Made by a program: the position numbers and the translations under genes
Part shown: in pieces, positions 1-8,400 of the stretch
Layout of the letters: each line of letters opens with the position of its first letter
How positions within the stretch are numbered: position 1 is the stretch's first letter
Source: Thiorhodospira sibirica ATCC 700588
Lineage (GTDB): Bacteria > Pseudomonadota > Gammaproteobacteria > Ectothiorhodospirales > Ectothiorhodospiraceae
NCBI RefSeq assembly: GCF_000227725.2
Contig: NZ_MU255056.1
Coordinates: 1,915,737-1,979,736 of the forward strand
Direction of reading: 5' to 3'
Length of the DNA: 64,000 nucleotides
Notes under the pieces: generated by a model
What the model was told of the DNA's origin: nothing
The model's database searches: none
The model's input: the letters and a program-made list of their open reading frames with translations, nothing else

Positions 1-1
1 G

Positions 2-1261
2 CAGCGCATTAACGTAGAACGTCAGCTGGCACCTCGGCTACGCGATGTGGATATCATCATCGCCGGGGGCTCCAACAGCATTTTAGCGGATCAAAATGAC
101 CTGTTACGCGATGGAGATAGTGCCGTCGGCACGTATCCAGAAATCTATACCAGTGCCAGCGGTGAGCCGGTTTTGCTGGTTAATACCGATGCCGATTACA
201 AATACCTGGGGCGTCTGATGGTCGAGTTTGACAGCCACGGCGTCATTATGACAAATCGTCTGGATTCAGGCTTGAATGGTGCCTGGGCGGCCACCCCGGC
301 AGTCGTTGAGCAGCTGCGCGCTGAACCTATTCCGGAAGTGGTTGCGGTAGCCCGTGTGATTCGTGAAATCCTCGCCGAACAGGATGGTAGTGCCTACGGC
401 ATTACCCAGGTCTTCCTGGAAGGTCGCCGGACGCCGGTACGCAGTCGCGAAACCAATCTGGGCAATCTGTCCGCAGATGCCAATCTCTGGTATGCCTCCA
501 TCATGGATCCTGAAAACCCGCCGCTGGTTTCGGTCAAAAATGGCGGTGGCATTCGTGCCCCGATTGGCTCCATCATTGTTCCTCCCGGTGCCGAGGACCG
601 TATTGATCTCTTGCCCCCCGCAGCCAACGATTTTGGCAAACCTGCCGGCGGAATCTCACAACTGGATATCCAGACCGCGTTTGCCTTTAACAATGGTTTG
701 GCGCTGGTGGATATGACCGCAGCCGAACTCCGCGATTTGCTGGAAGAACTCGTCAGGGGTAGCTTTGGGCATACCGCTGGTTTGCGCGTTGAATTTGACC
801 GCGCTTTCCCGGCCCGCCCCAGCGGGGATACCAATCAAGCTCTGGCCAGTGGCGGGCAGCGAGTGCGTAACATGCAGGTCTGCCTGGGTCAGTGGAATGG
901 CGGCGCGTGTCTCGGTGGATGGGAGACCGTCGTCAGCCAGGGGACGACCCAGAGCACAGGTCGCTCATATCGAGTCGTTGCGCTGGATTTTCTCAATGCA
1001 TGCGCGGCACCCGCAGGTAGTCAATTCGCCCGCCCAAATTGCGGCGACGGGTGGCCATTCAACGGGCTGGCGCACGCCAACTTTGCCTCACTATTGGAAG
1101 ATCGTTTCCAATCCCGCGATCCCGGACAGGCGAACTTCTCAGTTACTGGTGGTGAGCAGGATGCCTTGGCAGAATATCTGCGCGTCTTTCATCCCGATGC
1201 AGCGCGTGCCTACACATTGCCACCCGATATCAACGAGCGCATGATCAACATTACGCCCTAA
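2..1261 (+). CDS. 5'-nucleotidase / metallophosphatase family protein, 3' part
   Basis: The frame is already open at the first bases of the window, so the N-terminal part is missing; about 419 residues are visible. They cover the end of a metallophosphatase domain and a whole 5'-nucleotidase C-terminal substrate-binding domain. Visible motifs are NLSADA and NGGGIR, both typical of the UshA/5'-nucleotidase C-terminal domain. The place where the metallophosphatase part normally carries GHSH reads GGSN here, so that metal-binding histidine pair is replaced. The family hydrolyses nucleotides or related phosphate esters outside the cytoplasm; the exact substrate cannot be read. It converges on pth, with 45 bp between the stops. 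A GTG at 47 is only an internal in-frame codon. Confidence 0.85.
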   Translation, partial: QRINVERQLAPRLRDVDIIIAGGSNSILADQNDLLRDGDSAVGTYPEIYTSASGEPVLLVNTDADYKYLGRLMVEFDSHGVIMTNRLDSGLNGAWAATPAVVEQLRAEPIPEVVAVARVIREILAEQDGSAYGITQVFLEGRRTPVRSRETNLGNLSADANLWYASIMDPENPPLVSVKNGGGIRAPIGSIIVPPGAEDRIDLLPPAANDFGKPAGGISQLDIQTAFAFNNGLALVDMTAAELRDLLEELVRGSFGHTAGLRVEFDRAFPARPSGDTNQALASGGQRVRNMQVCLGQWNGGACLGGWETVVSQGTTQSTGRSYRVVALDFLNACAAPAGSQFARPNCGDGWPFNGLAHANFASLLEDRFQSRDPGQANFSVTGGEQDALAEYLRVFHPDAARAYTLPPDINERMINITP

Positions 1262-1306
1262 ACGCAAACCCGACGGGGAAAGAACTTCTAACCTATAAAT
1301 TAAAGA

Positions 1307-1903
1307 CTACGCGCTGCTGGCGGGGCGGGCGTGCAAGGTGTTCATTGCCTTGTCAAACTGCCCGGTGATCATTTGAGGAATCAATGGGAGGGTGTGGGCG
1401 ATGGCCTCGTCAATGGCTTTGGCCTCGACGTGGCTCGGGCGCTCTAATACGTAGGAAACGACTTTGGCACGTTCACCGGGGTGGCCGATGCCGATGCGCA
1501 GGCGGGCAAAGTGTTGTCCGAGATGATGGCTGATGTCACGCAGGCCATTGTGACCGCCATGGCCGCCGCCTCGCTTGAGGCGCACGGTGCCCGGCGGCAG
1601 GTCCAGTTCATCATGCACCACTAAAATAGCCTCGGTGGGGATGCGGTAAAAACTGGCCAGTAATTTCAGCGATTGGCCGCTGCGGTTCATGAAGGTCTGC
1701 GGTTTGAGCAGCCAGCAGGGCTGTCCCGCGATGTTAATGCGGCATGCCTCCCCGGCAAACTTATGCTCAGGGCGAAACATGCCGCCGTGTTGGTGCGCCA
1801 GCTGATCGACCAGCCAAAAACCGGCATTGTGCCGGGTGTCGTGGTATTGATTGCCGGGATTACCCAGCCCGGCAATCAGTAGGATCGGATCAGCACTCGC
1901 CAT
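1307..1903 (-). CDS. pth: Peptidyl-tRNA hydrolase
   Basis: This 198-residue protein has the normal length for bacterial Pth, which frees tRNA from peptidyl-tRNA that has dropped off the ribosome. The N-terminus reads GLGNPGNQYHDTRHNAG and contains the conserved catalytic histidine of the family. Further family motifs are PQTFMNRSG, HDELDLPPG and GGHGGHNGLRDI. The ATG at 1903 lies 9 bp after the rplY stop, so the gene is probably translated and transcribed together with rplY. The rplY-pth pair downstream of prs is a common gammaproteobacterial arrangement. Confidence 0.97.
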   Translation of the reverse strand: MASADPILLIAGLGNPGNQYHDTRHNAGFWLVDQLAHQHGGMFRPEHKFAGEACRINIAGQPCWLLKPQTFMNRSGQSLKLLASFYRIPTEAILVVHDELDLPPGTVRLKRGGGHGGHNGLRDISHHLGQHFARLRIGIGHPGERAKVVSYVLERPSHVEAKAIDEAIAHTLPLIPQMITGQFDKAMNTLHARPASSA

Positions 1904-1912
1904 GACAACACA

Positions 1913-2548
1913 TTAGGCGCTGGCGCTGCTTTCCTCAGCATCGTCATCACCGCCACTGGTACGGCTCTTGATGACGTTCATCACGGGAAGATCATGATCA
2001 CTGCCTGCATCATGAGAAGCCAGGGCAACCAGGGTCACTCCTTGCGGCATTTGCAGTTGTGACAAGTGCAGGGATTCACCGGCCTGCATGTTGGCTACAT
2101 CGACCTCGATAAATTCCGGCAGATGTTCGGGCAGACATTCGACCTCTACGTCGGTGAGCTGGTGGGTGATCATACCGCCACCCAGTTTGACGCCTACGCA
2201 GTTTTGCTCGTTGATGAAATGCAAGGGGACATGCATGCGGATCTTTTCCCCTTCGCTGACCCGTTGCAGGTCTAAATGCAAAATCACCGGCTTGAAGGGA
2301 TGGCGTTGCAAATCACGCAAAATCACGCGCTCGGTTTTGCCATTGAGGGTCAAGGTGAGAATGTGCGAATAAAAAGCCTCATGTGCCAGATTCAGCAGGA
2401 TGGTATTGTGATCCAGCGAGATGCTTTGCGGCTCTTTGCCGGCGCCGTATAAAATCGCGGGCAGTTTACCCGCACGGCGCAGGCGGCGGCTCGCACCTTT
2501 ACCTTGATCCGTGCGTGATTCAGCTTGCAGTTCAAAACTCACACTCAT
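1913..2548 (-). CDS. rplY: 50S ribosomal protein L25/CTC (TL5) family
   Basis: This 211-residue protein binds 5S rRNA. An N-terminal L25 domain (about residues 1-95) is followed by the longer CTC/TL5-type C-terminal domain, and the tail is acidic ([13 protein letters not shown]). The start is the ATG at 2548, reading MSVSFEL, because a GGAG sequence sits 8 bases upstream. A TTG further upstream would swallow that ribosome binding site. The gene sits between prs and pth on the same strand, as in many Gammaproteobacteria, where it links translation and stress functions. Confidence 0.95.
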   Translation of the reverse strand: MSVSFELQAESRTDQGKGASRRLRRAGKLPAILYGAGKEPQSISLDHNTILLNLAHEAFYSHILTLTLNGKTERVILRDLQRHPFKPVILHLDLQRVSEGEKIRMHVPLHFINEQNCVGVKLGGGMITHQLTDVEVECLPEHLPEFIEVDVANMQAGESLHLSQLQMPQGVTLVALASHDAGSDHDLPVMNVIKSRTSGGDDDAEESSASA

Positions 2549-2661
2549 TGCTTGTATCTCCAAAAAAAGAAAAAAGCCCGCTCCGCGACCAGAACAGGCA
2601 TGATGAACAGCTCAATAGAAAACACTAACTCTTCGCCCTAAGGCGGGGGATATTGACTTGA

Positions 2662-3618
2662 TCAGTCAATAAACAGGGAGCTGACAGATTCTTCCCGGTT
2701 GATGCGGCGGATGGTTTCAGCCATCATTCCGGCCACTGAAAGCTGACGAATACGCGGGCAGGCCTGGGCCTCGGGACGCAGAGGAATGGTATCGGTGACG
2801 ACCAATTCATCAAGCTGTGAATTGGTGATATTCTGAATCGCTGCACCTGAAAGTACCGGATGGGTGGCATAGGCCATGACCCTGGCTGCACCATGATCTT
2901 TCAGTGCCGCTGCTGCCTGACAGAGGGTGCCTGCGGTATCCACCAGGTCATCGACAATCACGCAGTCCTTGCCTTCGACATCGCCGATGATGTGCATCAC
3001 CTGGGATTCATTGGGTTTGGGGCGGCGCTTGTCAATAATCGCCAGCTCGGCATCATCCAGACGCTTGGCAATTGCCCGGGCGCGTACCACCCCGCCCACA
3101 TCCGGTGAAACCACGATCAAATCCGGGTGTTTTTGTCGCCAGATATCTCCTAACAGAATCGGTGAGGCATAGACATTATCCACCGGCAGATTGAAAAAGC
3201 CCTGCACCTGATCAGCATGTACATCCACGGTCAGCAAGCGATCAATGCCCACCGCTTCCAGCATATTGGCAACCACTTTGGCGGAAATGGGCACCCGCGC
3301 AGAACGCACTCGGCGATCCTGACGCCCATAGCCAAAGTAGGGAATGACCGTGGTAATCCGCCCCGCCGAGGCCCGGCGCAGGGCATCCACCATGATCAGC
3401 AATTCCATCAGATTATCATTGGTGGGGGCACAGGTGGACTGCACGATGAACACATCGCGACCACGCACATTTTCCAGAATTTCGACCTGAACTTCGCCAT
3501 CGCTAAAGCGACCAACAACGGCTTTACCCAAGGGGATATTGAGGTGGTTGACAATCTCGCGGGCCAGCTGGGGAACCGCATTTCCGGCAAAAACCATCAT
3601 CTTGCTTCTGTCAACCAC
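2662..3618 (-). CDS. prs: Ribose-phosphate pyrophosphokinase
   Basis: This 318-residue enzyme makes PRPP from ribose 5-phosphate and ATP for nucleotide, histidine and tryptophan synthesis. The PRPP-binding loop [10 protein letters not shown], the YFGYGRQDR segment and the histidine-containing [12 protein letters not shown] stretch are all present, and the length is normal. The chosen start is a GTG at 3618, preceded by AGGA 8 bases upstream; an internal ATG gives the common MMVFAGN N-terminus. The gene is preceded by tRNA-Gln and ispE, the canonical gammaproteobacterial ispE-tRNA-prs order. Confidence 0.97.
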   Translation of the reverse strand: MVDRSKMMVFAGNAVPQLAREIVNHLNIPLGKAVVGRFSDGEVQVEILENVRGRDVFIVQSTCAPTNDNLMELLIMVDALRRASAGRITTVIPYFGYGRQDRRVRSARVPISAKVVANMLEAVGIDRLLTVDVHADQVQGFFNLPVDNVYASPILLGDIWRQKHPDLIVVSPDVGGVVRARAIAKRLDDAELAIIDKRRPKPNESQVMHIIGDVEGKDCVIVDDLVDTAGTLCQAAAALKDHGAARVMAYATHPVLSGAAIQNITNSQLDELVVTDTIPLRPEAQACPRIRQLSVAGMMAETIRRINREESVSSLFID

Positions 3619-3660
3619 AAGTTGATTCCTAACAGACTGAATAAGGCGAAGGATAGAATT

Positions 3661-3735
3661 TGGCTGGGCCGGTAGGATTCGAACCTACGCATGCCGGGAT
3701 CAAAACCCGGTGCCTTACCGCTTGGCGACGGCCCA
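3661..3735 (-). tRNA. tRNA-Gln (TTG)
   Basis: The reverse strand folds as a standard cloverleaf. The acceptor pairs TGGGCCG with CGGCCCA, the anticodon loop is TTTTGAT with anticodon TTG between CCGGG and CCCGG arms, the T loop is GTTCGAATC, and CCA is encoded at 3661-3663. It lies between ispE and prs on the same strand and is likely co-transcribed with them. Confidence 0.97.
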
Positions 3736-3762
3736 GTAATCACTAAACAAAGGAGTTGACAC

Positions 3763-4617
3763 TCAGTATGCAGACAACCTCGTATGCAGAGGAGAACAAT
3801 TACATCCCTTGGCGACAAAGCCCTGCCACGCACTGGGCAATTGCTTGGCAATGTCGTGTGCCTGCGCTGCATCCGCAAAATGGGCAAACGCGCATCCGCC
3901 AGTTCCGGTAAGCCGCGCATTACCCGCTTTTTCCATAAGCCAATCAAGCGCTTGGGCTATTTCCGGATAGCGCATCCGAACCACTGGCTCGCATACATTA
4001 GTGACTGCCCCCGAGATGAAGTCGCATATTTTGACGGGTTTGCAATCACGTGTCAATTGCGGATCATTAAAAATAATCCCCGTAGCCACACTCACCCCCG
4101 GATTAACGACCAGATACACCGGCTCGGCAATGTCTACTACCTGTAAATGCTCGCCCACGCCCTCGGCCCAGGCGGCGATGCCATGCACAAACACGGGCAC
4201 ATCGGCGCCCAGGGAAAGCCCTAAGGCCGCGAGTTCATCGAGGGTTAAATCCAGACCCCAGAGGCGATTTAAAACCCGCAGCGTGGTGGCGGCATCCGAG
4301 CTACCCCCGCCCAGTCCGCCGCCCATCGGCAAGCGCTTATGCACGGAGATCTCAACGCCGCCGGGATAGGCGGTGGCGTGCTTAAGGGCGAGCGCGGCGC
4401 GCACGGTTAAATCCTGCTGCGGGGGCACATCGGCCAGGGCCTGAGCGCGCAGGACCTGGCCATCGTCACGCAGCGCAAAATCCAGCGTATCGCCATAATC
4501 GAGAAATTGAAACACCGACTGCAACAGATGATAACCATCCGCCCGGCGTCCGGTGATGTGCAAAAAAAGATTCAGTTTTGCTGGCGCGGGCCAGCCTTGC
4601 AAAGGAATGGATGACAT
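3763..4617 (-). CDS. ispE: 4-diphosphocytidyl-2-C-methyl-D-erythritol kinase
   Basis: This 284-residue GHMP-family kinase catalyses the ATP-dependent fourth step of the MEP isoprenoid pathway. The N-terminus PAKLNLFLHITGRRADGYH is the IspE substrate region. The GHMP phosphate-binding loop GGGLGGGSSDAA lies near residue 95, and a GTGGCAFA motif is near the C-terminus. The length is typical. It is the first gene of the block that runs through tRNA-Gln to prs. The outer-membrane lipoprotein gene lolB, often found directly upstream of ispE, is not seen; the upstream space holds only repeats. Confidence 0.96.
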   Translation of the reverse strand: MSSIPLQGWPAPAKLNLFLHITGRRADGYHLLQSVFQFLDYGDTLDFALRDDGQVLRAQALADVPPQQDLTVRAALALKHATAYPGGVEISVHKRLPMGGGLGGGSSDAATTLRVLNRLWGLDLTLDELAALGLSLGADVPVFVHGIAAWAEGVGEHLQVVDIAEPVYLVVNPGVSVATGIIFNDPQLTRDCKPVKICDFISGAVTNVCEPVVRMRYPEIAQALDWLMEKAGNARLTGTGGCAFAHFADAAQAHDIAKQLPSAWQGFVAKGCNCSPLHTRLSAY

Positions 4618-5077
4618 GGCCTGGTGCTTGATCTGCTATGGATAAAATGTAAATTCTAACACGCGCCGCCCTTTTGCCTAACATTCGGGGGTAGGGTAAA
4701 AAACTGTGCTCAGTAGACACCGGCGGCGTCGGGCTTACCCAGCGAAGGAATGTGTTCATCAGACGGTGTGTAGCCGAGGCATTCTCCCAGGGCGCGGAAA
4801 GAACGCGAACGCAGGATGCGTCCGCCACGTGGCGGCACGAAAGCCACGCGCCCGCAGCACCGGGGGAGCGCCGAGTTTTACTCGGCCGGTTTTTAGCGCG
4901 GGCCCGATGATGGGCCGAGTGCAACTCGGCGTTCCAGATAACTCCCCCGCCCCTGCGCGCCCCCCTCCTTAAAAAAGAGGGGGCGTCTTTGTTTTTTTGA
5001 GGCGGCATCTGGAAGGTCAAGACCCCCTCCCCGCCTGCGGCGGGACTCCCCCTTGGCAGGGGGAGCCTTTTTATGGG
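4618..5077. repeat. Gene-free gap with dispersed palindromic repeats
   Basis: No credible gene is visible in this 460-bp gap. It holds a family B palindrome at about 4866-4936, with arms GCCGAGTTTTACTCGGC and GCCGAGTGCAACTCGGC around a short centre. It also holds a CCCCCTCCTT/AAGAGGGGG hairpin at about 4960-4984 and a family C element at about 5020-5067, where GACCCCCTCCCC faces a downstream GGGGGAG. The same units recur across the window. The family C hairpin just downstream of the nuoN stop could end nuo transcripts, but no clear T run follows it. Confidence 0.8.
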
Positions 5078-6532
5078 TTAAAACACGGCATGGGTGAGGG
5101 CGAGTAACAGGCCGGGGAGCAGGCCCAGGGCGATGAGGAGCAGGCCGTTGAGGCTCAAGGCCAGGGTGAGGTCGCGGGCGGGGCGTGGGGTGGCGGCGTG
5201 GGTGGGGGTGTCGAAGTACATGCGTTTGATGACGCGCAGGTAATAAAACGCGCCGATGACGGAGAAGATCACCGCGTACAGGGCGAGGGCGAGGTGGCCT
5301 TGGTCGAGCAGGGCTTGCAAGACAATGAGCTTGGCATAAAAGCCGAGCAGGGGCGGCAGGCCGGCCATCGAGGCCATGAGAACCAGCATCAGGAAGGCGA
5401 GCCAGGGGTGGTGGTGGTTAAGGCCCTGCAGATCGTCGAGGGTTTGCGCTTCGTGTTCGCCGCTAAGGGCGAGCAGTACGCCAAAAGCGCCGGCGGCGGT
5501 GAGGGCGTAGACGAGGATATAAAACAGTGCGGCGTGGTACCCGGCGGGGGTGGCGGCGAACAGGGCGAGGGTGACAAAGCCGATGTGGGCGATGGTGGAG
5601 TAGGCCAACATGCGTTTGAGGTTGTGTTGGGCGATGGCGGCGAGGTTGCCCAGGGTTAAAGACAGTACCGCCAGGATCATCAGCATCCCTTGCCAGTCTA
5701 CGGCCAGCGCGCCCAGCCCTTCGATGAGCAGGCGCAGGACCAGGGCCAGCGCGGCGAGTTTGCTGACGCTGCCGATAAACAGCGTGACCGGGGTCATGGC
5801 GCCTTCGTAGACATCGGGGACCCAGGCATGGAAGGGCACCGCGCCGAGTTTGAAGGCGAGCCCGACGAGCAGGAAGGTGAGCGCAAAGCCCCAGGCCAGA
5901 TGGGTGAGGCTGCCGGGGTCGGGCAGGCTGGCCGGGTCGCTCAGATGGGCGGCGAGGGTGTGCAGTTCGAGGGTGCCGGTGAGGCCATAGACGATGGACA
6001 TGCCGTACAGCAGCAGGCCGGAGGCCAGCGCGCCGAGGACGAAAAATTTCATCGCGGCTTCCAGTGCCGGGGGGTGTTCGCGGTTGAGCGCGACCAGGGC
6101 GTACAGACACAGCGCCAGCAGTTCCAGCCCCAGATACAGGGTCAGCAGGCTGTGGGCGGAGATCATGATGAACATCCCCAGCACGGCGAAGAGGATGAGC
6201 ACATAGAACTCGGCGCGGGGCAGGTGGGGGCGGCGTTCGAGGTAGCTGCGGGTGTAGATCAGGCTGACGGCGGTGAGCAACAGCACCGCGCTTTTGAGCA
6301 GGGTGGCCAGGTCGTCGGCGACGTAGTGATGGTTGAAGGTCAGGCTGCGGCTCTCCGGCGCACTCCACCAGACCCACCCCAGCGCCCCGGCGAGGGTGAA
6401 CTGGCTCAGGCCATACAGCAGGGTGTGGCGCTGGGCGCTGACAAACACCGCCAGCATGAGCAGGGCACAGCCCAGGGTTAAGAGCCACAGCTCCGCAGCG
6501 GCCAGGCTGAAATCAGGCAGTTCAAAGGTCAT
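5078..6532 (-). CDS. nuoN: NADH-quinone oxidoreductase subunit N
   Basis: This 484-residue, highly hydrophobic antiporter-like membrane subunit of complex I is the last gene of the operon. About 14 membrane helices can be read. The proton-channel region FKLGAVPFHAWVPDVYEGA and the helix KRMLAYSTIAHIGF match the NuoL/M/N family, including its conserved lysines. It moves protons in the membrane arm. It follows nuoM after a gap of 181 bp filled by palindromic repeats. Confidence 0.97.
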   Translation of the reverse strand: MTFELPDFSLAAAELWLLTLGCALLMLAVFVSAQRHTLLYGLSQFTLAGALGWVWWSAPESRSLTFNHHYVADDLATLLKSAVLLLTAVSLIYTRSYLERRPHLPRAEFYVLILFAVLGMFIMISAHSLLTLYLGLELLALCLYALVALNREHPPALEAAMKFFVLGALASGLLLYGMSIVYGLTGTLELHTLAAHLSDPASLPDPGSLTHLAWGFALTFLLVGLAFKLGAVPFHAWVPDVYEGAMTPVTLFIGSVSKLAALALVLRLLIEGLGALAVDWQGMLMILAVLSLTLGNLAAIAQHNLKRMLAYSTIAHIGFVTLALFAATPAGYHAALFYILVYALTAAGAFGVLLALSGEHEAQTLDDLQGLNHHHPWLAFLMLVLMASMAGLPPLLGFYAKLIVLQALLDQGHLALALYAVIFSVIGAFYYLRVIKRMYFDTPTHAATPRPARDLTLALSLNGLLLIALGLLPGLLLALTHAVF

Positions 6533-6569
6533 TAAGCAATCCTAATCAACAGATAAAACGTCACTGGCG

Positions 6570-6692
6570 GATCGCCGAGTTTTACTCGGCAGGTTTTTAG
6601 CCCGTGTTCCGATGAGCCGAGTGCAACTCGGCGCTCCAGATAACCACCCCGGCGCTACGCGCCACCCCTCCTTGAAAAGGAGGGGTGTCCGT
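6570..6692. repeat. Palindromic repeats between nuoN and nuoM
   Basis: A family B element (about 6570-6641) has the arm GCCGAGTTTTACTCGGC, a GTTTTTAGCCCGT centre, and the second arm GCCGAGTGCAACTCGGCGCTCC. A hairpin CACCCCTCCTT/AAGGAGGGGTG follows at about 6660-6688. The sequences match elements at 4866, 11601, 13329 and 14379. They occupy most of the intergenic gap. Confidence 0.85.
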
Positions 6693-6713
6693 TTCCGTTT
6701 GCGCGCCCAGGGC

Positions 6714-8273
6714 TTACAACAGCTTGGAAACGGCGACATGGGCCAGCAGGTGTTCCAGGGTGGTGTGCATCATGTGCAGCAGCGGCGCGGGCCATAGTCC
6801 CAGCAGCAGCACCAGGGCGGCGAGCAGGCCAAGCACCCAGGCCTCGCGGGCGCTCAGGTCGTGCAGTTCAGCCACACGCGGGGCGACGATGGGGCCAAAC
6901 ACCACCCGCTTGATCAGCCACAGGCTGTAGGCCGCGCCGAGGATTAAGGTGGTTGCGGCGAGTACGGCGATCAGCGGATGGGCTTTGAAGCTGGCCAGAA
7001 TCACCAACAGTTCCCCGACAAAGCCGGAGGTGCCGGGCAGACCGGCGTTGGCCATGGCAAACAGCACAAACAGCGCGGCGAACCAGGGCATGGTTTGCAC
7101 CACCCCGCCGTAGTCGTTGATCTGGCGGCTGTGCAGACGGCTGTACAGGGCGCCGACGCAGAAAAACAGCGCCGCCGAGATCAGCCCGTGGGAAATCATC
7201 TGCACCATCGCCCCGCTCAAGGCCAGCACTGCGCCTTGTGGCAGGGGGGCGCTGCTGTCCAGGGCGGTGGGCAGGGCGGCGCTGTGGCTGCCGTAATAGA
7301 TCATGAAGATGATGAAGGTGCCCAGGGTGACAAAGCCCATGTGGGCAATGGAGGAATAGGCAATGAGCTTTTTCATGTCCTGCTGGGCCAGGGCGACAAA
7401 GCCGATATACACAATGGCCACCAGCGAGAAGGTGATCATCAGCCAGTCCAGCGCGGCGGCGGCATCCGGGGTGATGGGCAGGCTGAAGCGCAAAAAGCCA
7501 TAGCCGCCGATTTTGAGCATGATCGCCGCCAGCACCACCGAGCCGCCGGTGGGGGCCTCGACGTGGGCATCGGGCAGCCAGGTATGCACTGGCCACATGG
7601 GGATTTTCACCGCAAAAGCCCCGAAGAAAGCCAGGAAGATGAGGATCTGCGCGGTCATGCCCAAGGGCACTGCGTGTAAGTCGGTGAGCGCAAAGCTGCC
7701 GGCCTGGGTATACAGATAAATCAGGGCAATCAGCATCAGCACCGAGCCCAGGAAGGTGTACAGAAAAAACTTCAGGGTGGCATAGATGCGGTTTGGCCCG
7801 CCCCAGATGCCGATGATCAAAAACATCGGGATCAGCATGGCCTCAAACAGCACATAAAAGAGGATCGCATCCTGCGCGGCAAAGACCCCGTTCATCAACC
7901 CCGCCAGCGCCAGAAAGGCCGCCAGATAATGCGCCACCTGCTGCTTGACCGCCTCCCAGGCGGCGATGATCACCAGCACGTTGATCAAGGAGGTCAGCAC
8001 AATCAGCGGCAGGGAGATGCCATCGACCCCCAGGGCGTAGTGAATGCCCAGCGGGGCAATCCACACCACCTGCTCGACAAACTGCAAGGCGGCGCTGTGC
8101 GGGTCAAAATGCACCACCAGCGGGATGCACCAGGCCAGGGTCAGCACCGCACAGGCCAGCGCCAGACGCCGCGCCCCTTGCGGAAAGGCATCACCGACCA
8201 GGGCTACCAACACCGCGCCCACCAACGGCGTCCACATCACCAGGGTTAATAAAGGCCACTCAGCAAACATCAA
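6714..8273 (-). CDS. nuoM: NADH-quinone oxidoreductase subunit M
   Basis: This 519-residue antiporter-like membrane subunit of complex I has the usual length and about 14 helices. The family signature FAVKIPMWPVHTWLPDAHVEAPT, seen in overlapping parts, and KKLIAYSSIAHMGFV are present, with the conserved channel lysines and an early glutamate in FEAMLIPMF. It couples quinone reduction to proton translocation. It lies between nuoL and nuoN and is separated from each by palindromic repeats rather than by the tight junctions usual in nuo operons. Confidence 0.98.
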   Translation of the reverse strand: MMFAEWPLLTLVMWTPLVGAVLVALVGDAFPQGARRLALACAVLTLAWCIPLVVHFDPHSAALQFVEQVVWIAPLGIHYALGVDGISLPLIVLTSLINVLVIIAAWEAVKQQVAHYLAAFLALAGLMNGVFAAQDAILFYVLFEAMLIPMFLIIGIWGGPNRIYATLKFFLYTFLGSVLMLIALIYLYTQAGSFALTDLHAVPLGMTAQILIFLAFFGAFAVKIPMWPVHTWLPDAHVEAPTGGSVVLAAIMLKIGGYGFLRFSLPITPDAAAALDWLMITFSLVAIVYIGFVALAQQDMKKLIAYSSIAHMGFVTLGTFIIFMIYYGSHSAALPTALDSSAPLPQGAVLALSGAMVQMISHGLISAALFFCVGALYSRLHSRQINDYGGVVQTMPWFAALFVLFAMANAGLPGTSGFVGELLVILASFKAHPLIAVLAATTLILGAAYSLWLIKRVVFGPIVAPRVAELHDLSAREAWVLGLLAALVLLLGLWPAPLLHMMHTTLEHLLAHVAVSKLL

Positions 8274-8308
8274 AAAGTCCTGTTGGGTTGACTAAAAAAA
8301 CACCTACC

Positions 8309-8398
8309 GGGAGCGCGGAGCACCAGCTCCGCACCGGGGGTGCCGAGCTCCAGCTCGGCAGAGATAATGAATGCGGAGCTGGTGCTCCGCGCTCCCAG
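8309..8398. repeat. Family A palindromic repeat between nuoM and nuoL
   Basis: The outer arms GGGAGCGCGGAG and CTCCGCGCTCCC pair over about 90 bp. Inside are palindromic arms such as GGAGCACCAGCTCC and GGAGCTGGTGCTCC, and a centre containing GCCGAGCTCCAGCTCGGC. It ends 3 bp before the nuoL stop codon. The whole unit can fold into a long branched hairpin in RNA or single-stranded DNA. Confidence 0.9.
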
Positions 8399-8400
8399 GG

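Noticed and set aside
4466..5020. An open frame overlapping the 5' end of ispE and the repeat region
   Set aside because: It translates repeat sequence and antisense-frame ispE, without protein-like composition.
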